Shown: positions 1 through 10,573, numbered from the stretch's first letter. The stretch: DNA of 64,000 nt from Karalla daura (GCA_029224185.1 CM055196.1:23446673-23510672); one strand, 5' to 3'. Program-made: numbers and translations. Notes: generated by a model from the letters alone, not told the origin.

Positions 1-250
1 AATGAGGAGCTCGGGTCCGAGCTGCCGTTTGGGGGGAAAAAAAAAAGAAGACACCTGCTCTGACAAAATGAGGGATCGCCCGGCAGGAGGAATAAATCCT
101 TTTCGGGGAGGAACACGAGGTCGTAAGGAGGAGTAAAACGAGAACGCTGTTACACACTGAAGCGTCTCTGTCTCACAGATAAAGTTCAGATCGTAAATTT
201 AGTTTCAAAATGGATCCGTGAATCTGCTCCTCGGACCAGATCATCTCAAC

Positions 251-304
251 AACACACACACACACACACACACTGACAAACACACACACACACACGCACA
301 CACA
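251..304. repeat. CA microsatellite, interrupted
   Basis: Two CA runs are separated by a short TGACAAA break. It is the first of many CA/GT arrays in the window and has no coding meaning. Confidence 0.95.
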
Positions 305-358
305 TCATAATGAAGTCTTCCAACAGCAAATGCTCTTGAACCTGACCTCTGACTGTCC

Positions 359-540
359 TCTGTGATAGTATGACTGTACATTTACTCAACTACTACATTT
401 ATTTACTTATATTTCCACAGAAGGAAACATTGTATTTTACACTCGACTCCATTTATTTGACATTTATAGTGAAATACAGTTAAATAAATGCTATGACTGT
501 ACATACAACTGACCACAAGTCTTCATTTGTTTCTATAGTT
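359..540. mobile_element. MITE-like fragment, teleost 'caagtaaaagta' type
   Basis: The text resembles the subterminal part of nonautonomous elements common in teleosts, including 'attttacactcgactcca' followed by 'tttatttgaca'. No terminal inverted repeats or target-site duplication could be fixed by eye. The family name is recalled, not searched. A piece resembling another part of such an element lies at 1240-1425. Confidence 0.35.
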
Positions 541-654
541 AATATCTAAAATTTGCTCTTTTAATTCAAGTTTTGTTTTTCTTTGTTTTTTATGATACTT
601 TTCACATACAGAGGATTCTTTGTACCTACCTCTGTATTGTTTCATTCTTCTGCA

Positions 655-745
655 AATGGGAGATGAGCTGCCGACAAATGAATTTCCCTTTGGGGATCAA
701 TAAAGTCATTCCCGTTCCCAATGCTATTCCTATTCTTGCTGAGAG
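655..745 (+). mobile_element. Non-LTR retrotransposon (LINE) 3' tail
   Basis: The segment reads 'gagatgagctgccgacaaa', then 'ggggatcaataaagtcatt', then a run of CCCATTC-like pentamers. A terminal 'gatcaataaag' followed by short tandem repeats is the usual 3' end of teleost LINE copies. The same 'gatgagctgcc' block recurs at 4571, so both are probably one family. Only the tail is present, as expected from 5' truncation on insertion. Confidence 0.6.
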
Positions 746-1029
746 ACAAAGCACTTATTGTGGTCTTTGTGTTTCTGCAGCTTTGACGCAGCTGAAATAT
801 AAAAAAAAACTTATTTCTGTTGCATGTTTCACTGTGTATAAACATCAAATGAAGACCATAAAACAGAGGAAAAGAGGTTTAGGACAGAGAGGTTGGTCCT
901 CACCTGGACGTAACAAACCCTGCAAACCCCTCACTGTGATGATAACGATGGAAGTGACAATAACAATGACGATCAGCAGCTTCTCAGACATTTCTCATAA
1001 TGACAACATGCAGAACGCCTCCTTACCTT

Positions 1030-1130
1030 CTATCCTTGCATATCAACTTTCACTTTTGCAAATTTCATTGCATTACAATGGTTTTTTTAACCTAAATAAG
1101 AGTAATAAATACATTTCAAAATCATGAATT
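1030..1130 (+). mobile_element. Possible degenerate LINE tail
   Basis: The run 'gcaaatttcattgcattac' followed by 'aataaatac' resembles the '...tttcgttgcattac...ataaag' tail of L2-type elements. It is weak and could be chance. From 745 to 1030 I see no gene or clear repeat. Confidence 0.3.
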
Positions 1131-1239
1131 GAATTGAAACTAAGTGATCTCCATGTTGCAATCTTGGATAACTGTTACCAAGTCAAAGGTCAACCATGCT
1201 TTAGTTACTGATGTCCATCAATAGATGAACAACACAAAG

Positions 1240-1425
1240 ACTTAACTCTAGTAACTTAAAGCTCAGCTACAACATTACAAAAATGCTCAAAAACAAGTAA
1301 AAGAACTGTTATCAAAGTATTATTAGTAAAATGATTTAAAAAAGAACTGAAGTACTCATGTCAGTCTGATGCTTTTCTCTGTCTGGAACAAACACCAGTC
1401 TGAAAAGTAATCAGTAACTAAGCTG
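1240..1425. mobile_element. MITE-like fragment, second part
   Basis: The stretches 'aaacaagtaaaagaactgtt' and 'gaactgaagtactcatg' have the 'AAGTAAAAGTACTC' flavour of the family noted at 359-540. The two parts may belong to one element split by later insertions, or to two copies. Confidence 0.3.
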
Positions 1426-1459
1426 TCCCTGACTAACATGTGTCCAGGCAGGGTCGTCC

Positions 1460-1745
1460 TCTGGGTTGTTGGGGTCTTCTAGAGGAGCGCGGTCGGTGCT
1501 CTTACCGGTTCACACCGTCCGGGTCACACAGCGAGCTGCTCGGCCCGGCGCTGATCCGCCTCTGATTGAGTCTTCCCCCGGAGAAGACCCGGACCGGCAA
1601 CTCCGTCTGAGGATAAATTTAGCCCGGCTCGGATCAACTGCTTCCCGGTCAGCTGCTCAAGTTCATCCGGAGCCTCCGGGGCTGCTCGGAGCTCCAGATT
1701 ATGATCACCACTGTTATTATTCTGACACGGTTCTAAGTCATACTA
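1460..1745 (-). other. CpG-rich island with exon-like features, minus strand
   Basis: This segment is far richer in CpG than its surroundings. On the minus strand a strong splice donor (CCG/gtaagag) sits at 1506/1505. Upstream of it one minus-strand frame stays open for about 75 codons, with text such as DELEQLTGKQLIRAGLNLSS, and stops shortly before the donor. A plus-strand frame is also open here, so openness alone proves little. I recognise no protein. It could be a first exon with its promoter, a conserved noncoding element, or a chance CpG-rich patch. Confidence 0.25.
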
Positions 1746-2004
1746 AAGACATGCGATCACCAGCTATAATACTGTATAAACTGGGAATTACCAAACAGTG
1801 CAGTACTGGTAGTGTGTGGACTCACTGTTTTGCTCTTCATTCATTCATTCATCTCATCCATTCAACCATCGGTGCTGGTCTGTTGTCATCTGTTGTTGTT
1901 TGTTGAACGTTTGTGTAGAGTGTATAATTCATGTAGTTTTTTATACTTATATTCCTCTTTTTTTGTTATGTACAGTATCTAGATCAACTGTACTGTCCAC
2001 TTCA

Positions 2005-2082
2005 TGGGTGTGTTGCTTTAAATTTCCCTGTTTTGAGACAAGTAAAGACGTACTATGTTCTATTCTATTCCATTCTATAATT
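2005..2082 (+). mobile_element. LINE 3' tail with TTCTA repeats
   Basis: The motif 'aaatttccctgttttgaga' plus 'caagtaaagacg' is followed by several TTCTA units. This is the degraded form of a LINE tail with its terminal short tandem repeat. Confidence 0.45.
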
Positions 2083-2429
2083 CTGTATAACGTACGAGGT
2101 CAAAGGTCAATAAACTGATATTGGAGAGGTTTTTAGTTTTTGTTGTTTGTCAGATTATTCATGATCAGTTTATTTTAGGAGCGGTTCTTTTATATCTCGG
2201 TGCCACAACGTGATGAAAGTGGGGAGGGTTATGTCACAGTTCTGACCTCTGACCCCTGTGAGATCGGTCCCAGTTTGTCCAGTTTGTCAGTGGATCATGG
2301 GTCCTGTAGTCCACTGCTCTGACCCCCTGCCCCCCCCCCCCTCCCTCCCAGTTCTTCCCTCCTCTCCAGTTTCAGACCAGAGCAGCCTGAGTGACGGGAG
2401 GAGCTGGACGCCCCCTGGGGAGGTGAGGC

Positions 2430-2457
<28 letters not shown>
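2430..2457 (+). repeat. Poly-G run of 28
   Basis: There are twenty-eight consecutive guanines. Runs this long are rare and unstable, and can form G-quadruplexes. The exact length in the assembly may be unreliable. Confidence 0.95.
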
Positions 2458-2460
<3 letters not shown>

Positions 2461-2887
2461 CTGGTCCAGGAGGGCAGAGGGGCCAGCTCTCATCCGAGCA
2501 GCCGCGGGTCAAGAGGAACTGCTGCCCTCTGAACCCCAGACACCTCGGGGATCACCTGGGACGGACCTTTGTGTAACTGATTAGAGGCTCGCTGCAGGAC
2601 GTCGCTCCGGCCTCCACCTGGTGATGCTGCAGGAGGCGCCACCGAGGCCCGGGCAGCGCTGGAACTAAGTGGAGGTCGCACTGTAAACTTTAAATATAAC
2701 GCAATATAACGCAACATAAACACATTAAATAATGAAGGAAAACTGCTGAGTCATCTGCTGATTGGCTGCTCTGGGTCTCTCCATCTCACTCATGGTTTGT
2801 ACCTGATGGTTCAAATCTGTGCTTCAGGTCAAACGTTAAGTCACAGACCTGAGGAGGTCTGCCATCGTTACTCCCCCACACTGCTCC

Positions 2888-2888
<1 letters not shown>

Positions 2889-2937
<49 letters not shown>
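2889..2937. repeat. CA microsatellite, about 24 units
   Basis: An uninterrupted CA run. A GT run of opposite orientation starts about 80 bases further on. Confidence 0.97.
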
Positions 2938-2939
<2 letters not shown>

Positions 2940-3018
2940 GTCTGTGCGTTGGACGCAGCTGTCAGCAGACACTCAGAGCCGCTCTCAGACACTTTGTTGC
3001 TGTTGTTGTTATTGTCAC

Positions 3019-3044
3019 TGTGTGTGTGTGTGTGTGTGTGTGTG
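3019..3044. repeat. GT microsatellite
   Basis: Thirteen TG units, inverted relative to the array at 2889. Confidence 0.95.
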
Positions 3045-3094
3045 ACTTTGCTTATTGTCAGACTGTGCATGACATCACATCAGAGAAAGTCAGT

Positions 3095-3145
3095 GAAATT
3101 TCCACTTTCTGGGACAACTATTCTATTCTATTAGAATGTAAGAAT
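3095..3145 (+). mobile_element. LINE 3' tail with TATTC repeats
   Basis: The text 'gtgaaatttccactttctgg' followed by 'gacaactattctattctatt' has the form of an L2-type tail. It is short and degraded. Confidence 0.45.
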
Positions 3146-3171
3146 TCTATAAAAACAGCAGAGTGACATCT

Positions 3172-3450
3172 TTGTCCATCCATTCATTATCTCATTTGCT
3201 TTGTACATATATTACAGAACACATACACACACCATTCACCCTCACACTCACACATAGGAGCAATTTAGAGGCACCAGTCAACTTAGACATTCAGGTTCAA
3301 CATGCATGCACATGTTGAAAACGTGCCAAATACACACAGCATTTTAATGAATGGACCAGGATTTAATTGGACCAGGATTCGAACCGCCAACCTTCTCTTT
3401 TGAGGTGACAGACCGGACCACTGTGCACCATGTAGTCACAATAGTTTAAT
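3172..3450 (-). mobile_element. tRNA-derived SINE fragment, minus strand
   Basis: Read on the minus strand, the segment starts with a tRNA-like head: 'ggtgcacagtggtc' resembles an A box, and 'ggcggttcgaatcctggtc' contains a perfect B-box core, GGTTCGAATCC. It then runs into the body found in many teleost copies (complement of 'aacatgcatg', 'caatttagaggcaccagt' and 'ttcaccctcacactcaca'). Related fragments in the same orientation lie at 16793-17000 and 20319-20450. It is probably a degraded SINE, not a functional tRNA gene. Confidence 0.6.
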
Positions 3451-3548
3451 ATACAGTATGTTCATATGTCTTTTTTATATTATTGAATTACTAAAAAACA
3501 TTACATAAGAATGAATGAGTTGTTCCCTGTTTGTGAATAGGTTTACAG

Positions 3549-3549
3549 T

Positions 3550-3584
<35 letters not shown>

Positions 3585-3592
3585 ACACACAG
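3549..3592. repeat. CA microsatellite
   Basis: About 20 CA units with one TC interruption. Confidence 0.95.
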
Positions 3593-3716
3593 AGCACTTA
3601 ATAAACCTAAAATGTGCAGACTGACAGGAGAGGTGTCAGCCTTCACACCTGCTGCCTGCTGTAAACCACCAACACTACAACGACGGCCTTGTTCCTCACT
3701 GGTGGCAGATTACTTT

Positions 3717-3798
<82 letters not shown>
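3717..3798. repeat. CA microsatellite, about 40 units
   Basis: A long CA run broken by a single CATA step. It has the same orientation as the array at 3549. Confidence 0.97.
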
Positions 3799-3799
<1 letters not shown>

Positions 3800-4199
3800 T
3801 CTCGACTCACACGCACACACACTGACCTGGATTAACTCACAGCAGCACACTTACTGCTCTGCGGACGTTTGGTTTGTTGTGTTAATTGTGAAGCTGAAGT
3901 TAAAGATTTAAACATTGTCAGAGGTCAGAGGTCAATATTATGAATATTATTTCACATTTAATTTTAAAACTTCACACAGATGAGTTTTTTCCTCTGGGAT
4001 CAGCAAGTGGGTGAGGGGTTAGGGTTCCCCTGACACAAATAAACATTTATTGTTGAGAACAGTCAACTAAGTTTTGCTTAATTTTCATTACGTTTTTGTG
4101 GTATTTTGTGTACTACTGAGGGATACTTTCCAGTCTAAGATGAAGAGGCATTTTCATAGTTGTTGTTTGAACAAGTTGGCAGTGGACATGTAGCTTCTT

Positions 4200-4625
4200 T
4201 CTGCCTCAGTCATCAACTCTCTGGAGATCCTGGTCAAGGCTCAGAAAGGAGATTTCATATCATTCCTTATATCATAACAATAGTTGTGTCCAACGTCCAT
4301 GTGGAGCTCTACATGAAGTGATTCCTGGATACAGACTAAACATCCTGGGGCTCCTTAATAATACCAGGAGACTTCAGTCATGTTACCTTGATGAAGATGG
4401 TACAGTCCATCCTGAGCAACTGGGATCATCCACCTCATAACACCTTGATGGACCAGAACATGGGGATGGTGGAGGCTCTTCTGTCTTTGATGCAGGATGA
4501 AGAGATAGAAGATAGAAGATCCTCTGTTCCATCCTCTACCATCAGACGTCTTAATCCCTCAGCAGATGGTAGATGAGCTGCCAGACACATGAATCAGTAA
4601 AGACATTCCTACTCATATTCAGTAT
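4200..4625 (+). mobile_element. Degraded LINE ORF2 end plus 3' tail
   Basis: An open stretch at 4388-4576 reads like the C-terminal end of LINE ORF2 products (HPPHNTLMDQNMGMVEALL, then SSVPSSTIRRLNPSADGR). It is followed at 4571 by 'gatgagctgccagacacatg' and 'cagtaaagacattc'. The tail shares its first block with the copy at 655-745. Frame breaks upstream show that it is dead. The family could be L2, Rex1 or similar. Confidence 0.5.
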
Positions 4626-4629
4626 TAGG

Positions 4630-5255
4630 TCCAAGTGCTGCTCTACCAACCATCATTATGTCACAACTATGAAAAAATAATCCATGTCTCTGATATTAAA
4701 GTGTGGGAGTGTAAGTGGCCTCTAGTGGCGAGGTTGCAGATTGCATCCAGGTGGAAAGCTTCCCATGTGCCTCTCAACCACGAACACTGCTTATGAAGAG
4801 TTAGAGAGAGAGGAACAGCTGCTTCTTTCTGTCATCATCATGTCAAATATCTATATGCTTCCCTCACACTTCGTCCTCATAAAGTCCTGGTCCCTGAACG
4901 CCTCGTTTGCTAACATCAGCTGAACGCTCTCCACAGTGTGTGCCTCCATAGAGCTTTTCACGTCCCGTTTCACATAAGGACTCAGCTGTAGTGTCTTTCC
5001 ATCTGTTGGTATGATCTGATGTAGCATTACCTGCTCGTTAGCAATGCAGAGCTAACTGCTACGTAGTGATAATCTGAGATCTTTGTGTTATGGACCGTAT
5101 TGTGATTCAATTACAGTACCACACACATCCCAGTTGATTCCTACACTCTCATCTGAACATCACGTAGCGTTCTAACCCGACCAGTGATGGCTGCCACCCA
5201 GGATCCACATACACCCAGTCCATCATACACATCATAGACTGGAGACGAAGCGCTC
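4630..5255. other. Stretch with no recognised feature
   Basis: Open frames here are short and low in coding character. I see no splice-bounded exon, RNA gene or clear mobile element. Confidence 0.5.
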
Positions 5256-5259
5256 ATTT

Positions 5260-5330
5260 TGAATTCCTGTCTCTCATCACATGACCCGACTTATAAAAGC
5301 GCGGCTGCTCCGGGCTCATGTCGGGCCTCA
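5260..5330 (+). promoter_or_regulatory. Candidate TATA promoter
   Basis: A canonical TATAAAAG box at 5292-5299 is followed by GC-rich sequence (gcgcggctgctccgggctc), placing a possible start site near 5320. The next 200 bases are fairly CpG-rich. No protein downstream is recognisable, so this may be a chance TATA box. Confidence 0.25.
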
Positions 5331-5334
5331 TGTC

Positions 5335-6480
5335 TTGGTGCTTCAGAGGGAACAGCTGGTGCAGCCAACAGAAGAAAAACAGATCGTCTGACGCCCGCTG
5401 GAAACAAAGACGCTGCTCGGGATCGGATTCTTATGTTGTTTTATCAGTTAATCATCGAAACTCTCATCCTTCCGAACACGTCTGACCTTCATCGCTGCGC
5501 CATCGGCCACTCAGACAACGTGGACCTGAACTAATGAAGAATGTGATGCTACTGCCGTTCGGGTGGATGCACACGTACTGAACTGATTTTATAGTCGCAG
5601 AGAACTGTAAAAACTTCTGAAAGCTATGGAGCCCATCTGTTTGATCACTTCCAATAACTTCAGGGGTGGTTTGACACTGAGAAGCTGCAGCTTCAGGCCT
5701 GTGGTCAGTTTCAGGCTCGATGCAGATCTCTGGACACAGAGCTGGACTGGCCATACTGGGAAATGGCCAGTTGATTATGTGTACATTGACATCGGGCTGG
5801 CTCAATGGTATCTGCACTGCCTCTTCGGCCTGCCCACCCCCCAGTCATTTTCTATGTACAATAGTAAGTCAATCAGAGAACACTTTAGTAGATCAGAACC
5901 TTGTCCGAGTTGGTACGAAAAATACCAGGAACTTTTACCAGTTGGAAAGCACCATTTGAGTTTGTGTGCTCAGTCTTTGTATCACAGCCCAAATCAAGTG
6001 TCTGGACCTGTGTTTGGCACACGGATCAGCTTTTTCTATCTGTTTTTAAAAATAAAACTTCTTTCTGTGTGGCACATACACTGATGGCACAGCATCAGTG
6101 TCCAGTTCAACCCTCTGCCTCTCACCATCTGTCTCTCTGACCATCCTCTGTTTCTGCCTTTTCCTCTATCTCACTCTTTTAACCAGTTTGAGATTGGAAA
6201 TCTTGAAGAGTTTCTGAGGCAAGTGCTCTTATCAACGTATAGGCACTTCTGTCTTCTGTGACCATCTCCCATCTGGTCAGATCTATATGTACATATCAGA
6301 TGTATATGAAAGCACTGGTTTTCCTCTGAGCTCTCTCTCAAAACTACAATGTCTACAGTTGTAGGTCAAAGTGTGTGAAACAATATGAAGGTCACCAGCA
6401 ACTTTGTGTCTTCTTCTTTCTTCTTCTTCTTTTTTCAACGTTTTAGACCTTAAACAGGGAAAAAGGGAACCGATCCCGCT
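5335..6480. other. Stretch with no recognised gene
   Basis: A 152-codon open frame at 5626-6084 has no recognisable domain. The part near 5745-5830 may be an unidentified repeat. A pyrimidine-rich CTT run lies at 6412-6435. Confidence 0.4.
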
Positions 6481-6770
6481 GGATTAAACTGTGTCTCGTG
6501 TCTCGTCTCCGAGGCCTGCGGCCGCTCGCAGCTGTCAAACAGATCAGCGGGACCTCTGTTTACGCCGCTACAACAGCTGTCTATTAAGAATCCTCCGGAT
6601 CGTCATCAGCGGCGAGCTCCTCAGCTCACAGCTCGCCTCATTACCGCCCTTAATGGAGGGAAAGACAGAGACGGGGTAAATACAATTACTGATCGGAGCG
6701 CGGGACACCCGAGCCCGGGTTTCACTGCCGGTACCTGACACCAGAGTCTGCCTCGTTACGGGACCATAAC
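6480..6770. promoter_or_regulatory. Candidate conserved noncoding element
   Basis: This GC-balanced segment is free of repeats, with several CpGs and homeodomain-like TTAAT/ATTA cores near 6645-6690. It looks unlike the repeat-laden flanks. The call rests on texture only and needs alignment to other fish. Confidence 0.25.
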
Positions 6771-6775
6771 CCCCC

Positions 6776-6778
<3 letters not shown>

Positions 6779-6812
<34 letters not shown>
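6779..6812. repeat. CA microsatellite after a C-run
   Basis: About 16 CA units preceded by a run of C and followed by a C-rich patch. Confidence 0.95.
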
Positions 6813-6814
<2 letters not shown>

Positions 6815-6839
6815 CCACCCCCCCCTCGCTTTCATGGGT

Positions 6840-7470
6840 CGCTCTGTTGCTGCTGTAAACTTCACTGGAAGACAAACTCGGCCTGTTTGAAGCATGTTGT
6901 TGTTGCTGCCCTCTGAAATGTGAGCAAAGTAGATCCAAGTTTGGCACGGAGGTCTCGGGCGAGACCCCCTGGATGCCTTTTGTGCCAGACACTGTGATTA
7001 CCCAGAGAGCCTCTGGAATGCCCCTTCCTCATTAAAGGGACAAATATAGCCCGGTGTGGTCCAGAGAGGGATGGAGGTAAATGGATGCCGCAGTGTTATG
7101 TGGCAGAAATTAAACAATGATGAATGATGACGCTCAGAGGAGGGGAAGGTTAAAAACAGAAAGGCATCTCTTTACACATGTGAGGCGTTTGCTGTCTGTG
7201 GGGAATCAGGCCGCCGCTCTGGAGGAAAACCCAGCTCTGGGTCCATTTTCCTGGGCTTTAATGTTCAGAGGGGGGTCAGCCAGAGGGAGATAATGTGTAC
7301 CAAGCTGGTTTTGACACTGACAGCGCAGGCATCATCACTGCGGTTATTAATACCGCTGACATTATCACTGACACTGGCTCTGCCGCTGCCTCGGCTCCTC
7401 GCACCACCACGCTGTGACGTAAAAAGCAGCGACGCTTCACCTCCAAACTACCTCACCAGTACACGTTTGC
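6840..7470. promoter_or_regulatory. Candidate conserved noncoding element cluster
   Basis: The segment is complex and repeat-free, with blocks such as 'cctcattaaagggacaaata' and a near-palindromic 'gcggttattaataccgc' at about 7339. Open frames here do not resemble known proteins. I treat it as possible regulatory DNA. Confidence 0.25.
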
Positions 7471-7479
7471 CCGTGTTCA

Positions 7480-8490
7480 GTCTGACTACAGTGACACAAA
7501 AGTACATCTAGATGTGAGTCTGTGCAGAGGCTCAGTAGATACTAAACTAGCATGTTCGAGGGGAATCTAATCCCATTACTTTCACTTTGATCTTTCCTCT
7601 TACCTTCTTTGTTTTCGCAGCTCTCTGATGGTTTTGTCTTGTATCTACGAATAGTATCACTGTGTTCCCATTTGATTTCAGTGAGGATTCAGGTTATAAA
7701 AGAGTCAAAGTATTCAGGTCAGAGTATGACTCCCATCCTATGCCGGTAATGTTGTGATTTTTCCAGGGCCATCGGGTTGTTTTTGCCGGGTTGTGTTGGA
7801 CTGCAGCCATGCCCAGATTAATGTCTCCTGTTTCTCCACATTGTGAGCATAGTGACGATGACCCAGATATCGTGTGGGGATGATCACTTGTCGTCCTGAC
7901 TGAACATCATCACTTAAAACCTGCGGGTGATACTCTCGCGCGTCTCTCTGCCCAGAACAGATGAAATATCAGCATGTCTCTAGTGTCTGTTGCGCTAAGC
8001 TGAACACGTTAGAAAACTCTGTTTATGTTGTTATAAAACCAGTGGAAAAGTGGATCTGACCCAACACAGTTTAGGTGTCGACCCAGAGGAGTCAGAGGTG
8101 AGACGTGCGATTTGACAGTGTTGAATTAGTCGGTTTGATTGTTTGACACAAAAATCTGACTTGACATCTGTCTCGGCATCAAGTAGCAACACTTTGGTTT
8201 TGAGTTCCTTTAAGTGTTAATGTGAGACTCCACACCTACGATATTAAGCAGTCAGAGCTAAGTGACATAGATATGAAGCCTGCAGATAGAGGACAGAGCT
8301 GAACGACAAAAAAACATCACAGTATTCAACATGTGTTCATCATAAACGTTAAGATTCGTACTGAAGCTGGGACTCATTGTGTAAACAGTGTTAATGCAGC
8401 AGTGACTGTTTGGTCCATTTAAAGGCCAGTGTGTAACTGTATGAGATCACAAAGTGAAACCAAAGCTGCTCTAAAAGACAAGGAGACATG
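7480..8490. other. Stretch with no recognised feature
   Basis: The sequence is unremarkable and AT-moderate. I found no gene, RNA or clear repeat. Confidence 0.5.
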
Positions 8491-8501
8491 GTGTGTGTGC
8501 G

Positions 8502-8549
<48 letters not shown>
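8491..8549. repeat. GT microsatellite
   Basis: About 28 GT units, with GC and TT interruptions near the left end. Confidence 0.95.
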
Positions 8550-8550
<1 letters not shown>

Positions 8551-9097
8551 CGTCCTCCTTTGAAGGCCAGCTCTTTAAACACACTGAGCCCATCCTGCCA
8601 CTGATGACATGAAAGCTATGTTGGACTCTTATTTCTGATGATTTCATACTTCATTTACAGTCGAATGCAATAATAGTGTTAACATTCAAAAGACAGTCAA
8701 TCACAGATAAGATCATCTTATGCTGAGTTAGAGTTAAGTTATTGGCATGCTTCAAAAAAACAGAAAAGTTTTAAGATGTTTGTTCAAAGTCTGATGGACT
8801 GATCACAACTCTTAAACCAAACAATAAATCAGGTTTTAGCATGTTTCAGTTCCTTTTATTTCACATCATGGTGATTTTTTTTTCTCCCAATGGATCTCAG
8901 ACAGCATTCACCAAGAAATTGATCTTACATTGATACCAGAGAACAGGAAGCGATCCGTGATCTGATATCATATAATATGGATTTCTTCATGTCACTGTTT
9001 ACAAAGCCACGTTAACATCCTGATCAGTTCACAGCAGCCTGAGGCCACAACGTCGTCTTATCACAGACCAAACAGAAGAGACGACTGGGAGATGAAC

Positions 9098-9099
<2 letters not shown>

Positions 9100-9151
<52 letters not shown>
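9100..9151. repeat. GT microsatellite, about 25 units
   Basis: A pure TG run. A second GT run of the same orientation is at 9318-9343. Confidence 0.97.
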
Positions 9152-9154
<3 letters not shown>

Positions 9155-9317
9155 CCAGTGAAGTGCCACTTGTGTGAATGTGTCGTGGTGTGCAGAAGTG
9201 TTTGACACACAGGTAGCAGTAAACACACTCTGCTGGATGTGTGTTCCACAACGGCTAATGTTGTGATGAGCAGATCACAGTAATCCCTCACAGTCTAATG
9301 GGACTCAGATTACCCAC

Positions 9318-9343
9318 TGTGTGTGTGTGTGTGTGTGTGTGTG
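9318..9343. repeat. GT microsatellite, short
   Basis: Thirteen GT units, next to GC-rich single-copy sequence. Confidence 0.93.
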
Positions 9344-10091
9344 GCCAGGAGGGGCCTGTCCTCTCTGTGTGGTCTGTGGCCCTTTAACCTGCAGGAGGAG
9401 CCTCCTCAGTCTGCGTCGACTCGCGGCTGCTTCACACTTTAAGCGTTCAGCTCGAGGTCACGGCTCCAGAGACGCTTCTTAGACAGTCCACGTTTTTTTT
9501 TTCATGCTCACAGTCCAATCATCTCATCTAGAACAGTAAGCACCCAGATCATGATAGTTTATGTTGTCACGGCATGAGATGCATGCTCGCATGTGCAGTT
9601 AGCGACGGGGAAAAGATGAGTGAAGAATGAGAGTAACCTGGATCATCCATATGGACCAGTGGCCTGGCGCCCAGGGGCAACAAAAGTGTAAAAGTGTATG
9701 CAAATGTATACGTTTTTCAAAAAACGTGGCAAATGTTCCCGGGGTGGTATAGTGCCCAGGGGAGCTGCACTGGCCCTGCTCAGGACCAAGGGGATGGATG
9801 TTGAATAAGCGTGTGCAAATGCACATGTTCATCTGGTAGATGAGGGCCAGTGACAGCAGCACTGGGAGGCCGACACTGCGAATAACGTGTGTCTAAAAAC
9901 AAGATAAAAACAGTAAATCTGAGGGAAAAGATACTTAAAACGATAAGATAAGACGTCTTGGAAAAAGTTGTGAAATGTTTGATTCACTTGATTGTTCACA
10001 GTTTGTCTCTTTGACCTGACTCAGTGGGATGAAGGCGCCCGGTGGGTCCAGCTGAGACTGTGATGTCCTGGTGTCCATCCTGGACCTGAGG

Positions 10092-10123
10092 ACCCCCCCC
10101 CTCCACCCCCCCCCACCCCCCAG
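10092..10123. repeat. C-rich tract, possible quadruplex on minus strand
   Basis: Three long C runs are separated by single TCCA/A breaks. The minus strand meets the usual four-run G-quadruplex pattern. Confidence 0.8.
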
Positions 10124-10204
10124 GCCCTGCAGGACACCAGCAGACCTCAGCTAAGATCACAGCAGCTCGCTGTTTTCCTTCTCCTGCTGCCTGTTTGATT
10201 CCAG

Positions 10205-10462
10205 CCGAGAGCACAGCCAGAAGCTGCTCTGAAGGGACCGGCAGCTGAGGCGAGTCCAGGCCTGAGGACGTCGGGTCCTAACGATGGCTCAGAGGTGTCC
10301 CGCTCTCTGCCCTGGTGGTCTCTGAGACTTTGTTACATTCTCGACGTACAAATGGTGAAGCATCGCTCCGACATCGACGCCTCGGCAGGACCATTTGATG
10401 AGCCGAGCGTCAACGAAACATTCCGGAAGCTGCTGGACAAACTCCTCGACCAAACGAACTGA
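10205..10462 (+). other. Unrecognised exon-like open frame
   Basis: A good acceptor-like sequence (pyrimidine-rich, ending 'gattccag') stands at 10204. After it one frame is open for 85 codons to a TGA at 10460-10462. The last third is CpG-rich and looks coding: it ends with 'DEPSVNETFRKLL' and 'DKLLDQTN'. The minus strand is also open here (VEEFVQQLPECFVDARL), so strand is uncertain. I do not recognise the protein. It could be a terminal exon, a decayed transposon ORF or a CpG-rich chance frame. Degenerate GAGACAAACT repeats follow at once. Confidence 0.25.
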
Positions 10463-10573
10463 GACAAACTGGGACAAGAGACAAACTGAGACAAGCTGAG
10501 ACAAAATGAGAGAAACTGAGACAAACTGGGACAAAATGAGAGAAACTGAGAAAAAGTGAGACAAAGTGAGATG
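10459..10573. repeat. Short degenerate tandem repeat, GAGACAAACT-like
   Basis: About eleven imperfect copies of a 10-11 base unit such as 'gagacaaact', 'gggacaaaat' and 'gagagaaact'. Confidence 0.8.

Noticed and set aside
573..1127. A 184-codon plus-strand frame
   Set aside because: It crosses a LINE tail with its 'gatcaataaag' end and has no recognisable domain.
3360..3450. A functional tRNA gene on the minus strand
   Set aside because: The B-box core is perfect, but the rest does not fold as a tRNA, and the sequence continues into a SINE body.
5626..6084. A 152-codon frame with a start at 5626
   Set aside because: No known domain, biased composition, and an overlapping minus-strand frame of similar quality. 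Probably chance or an old repeat.
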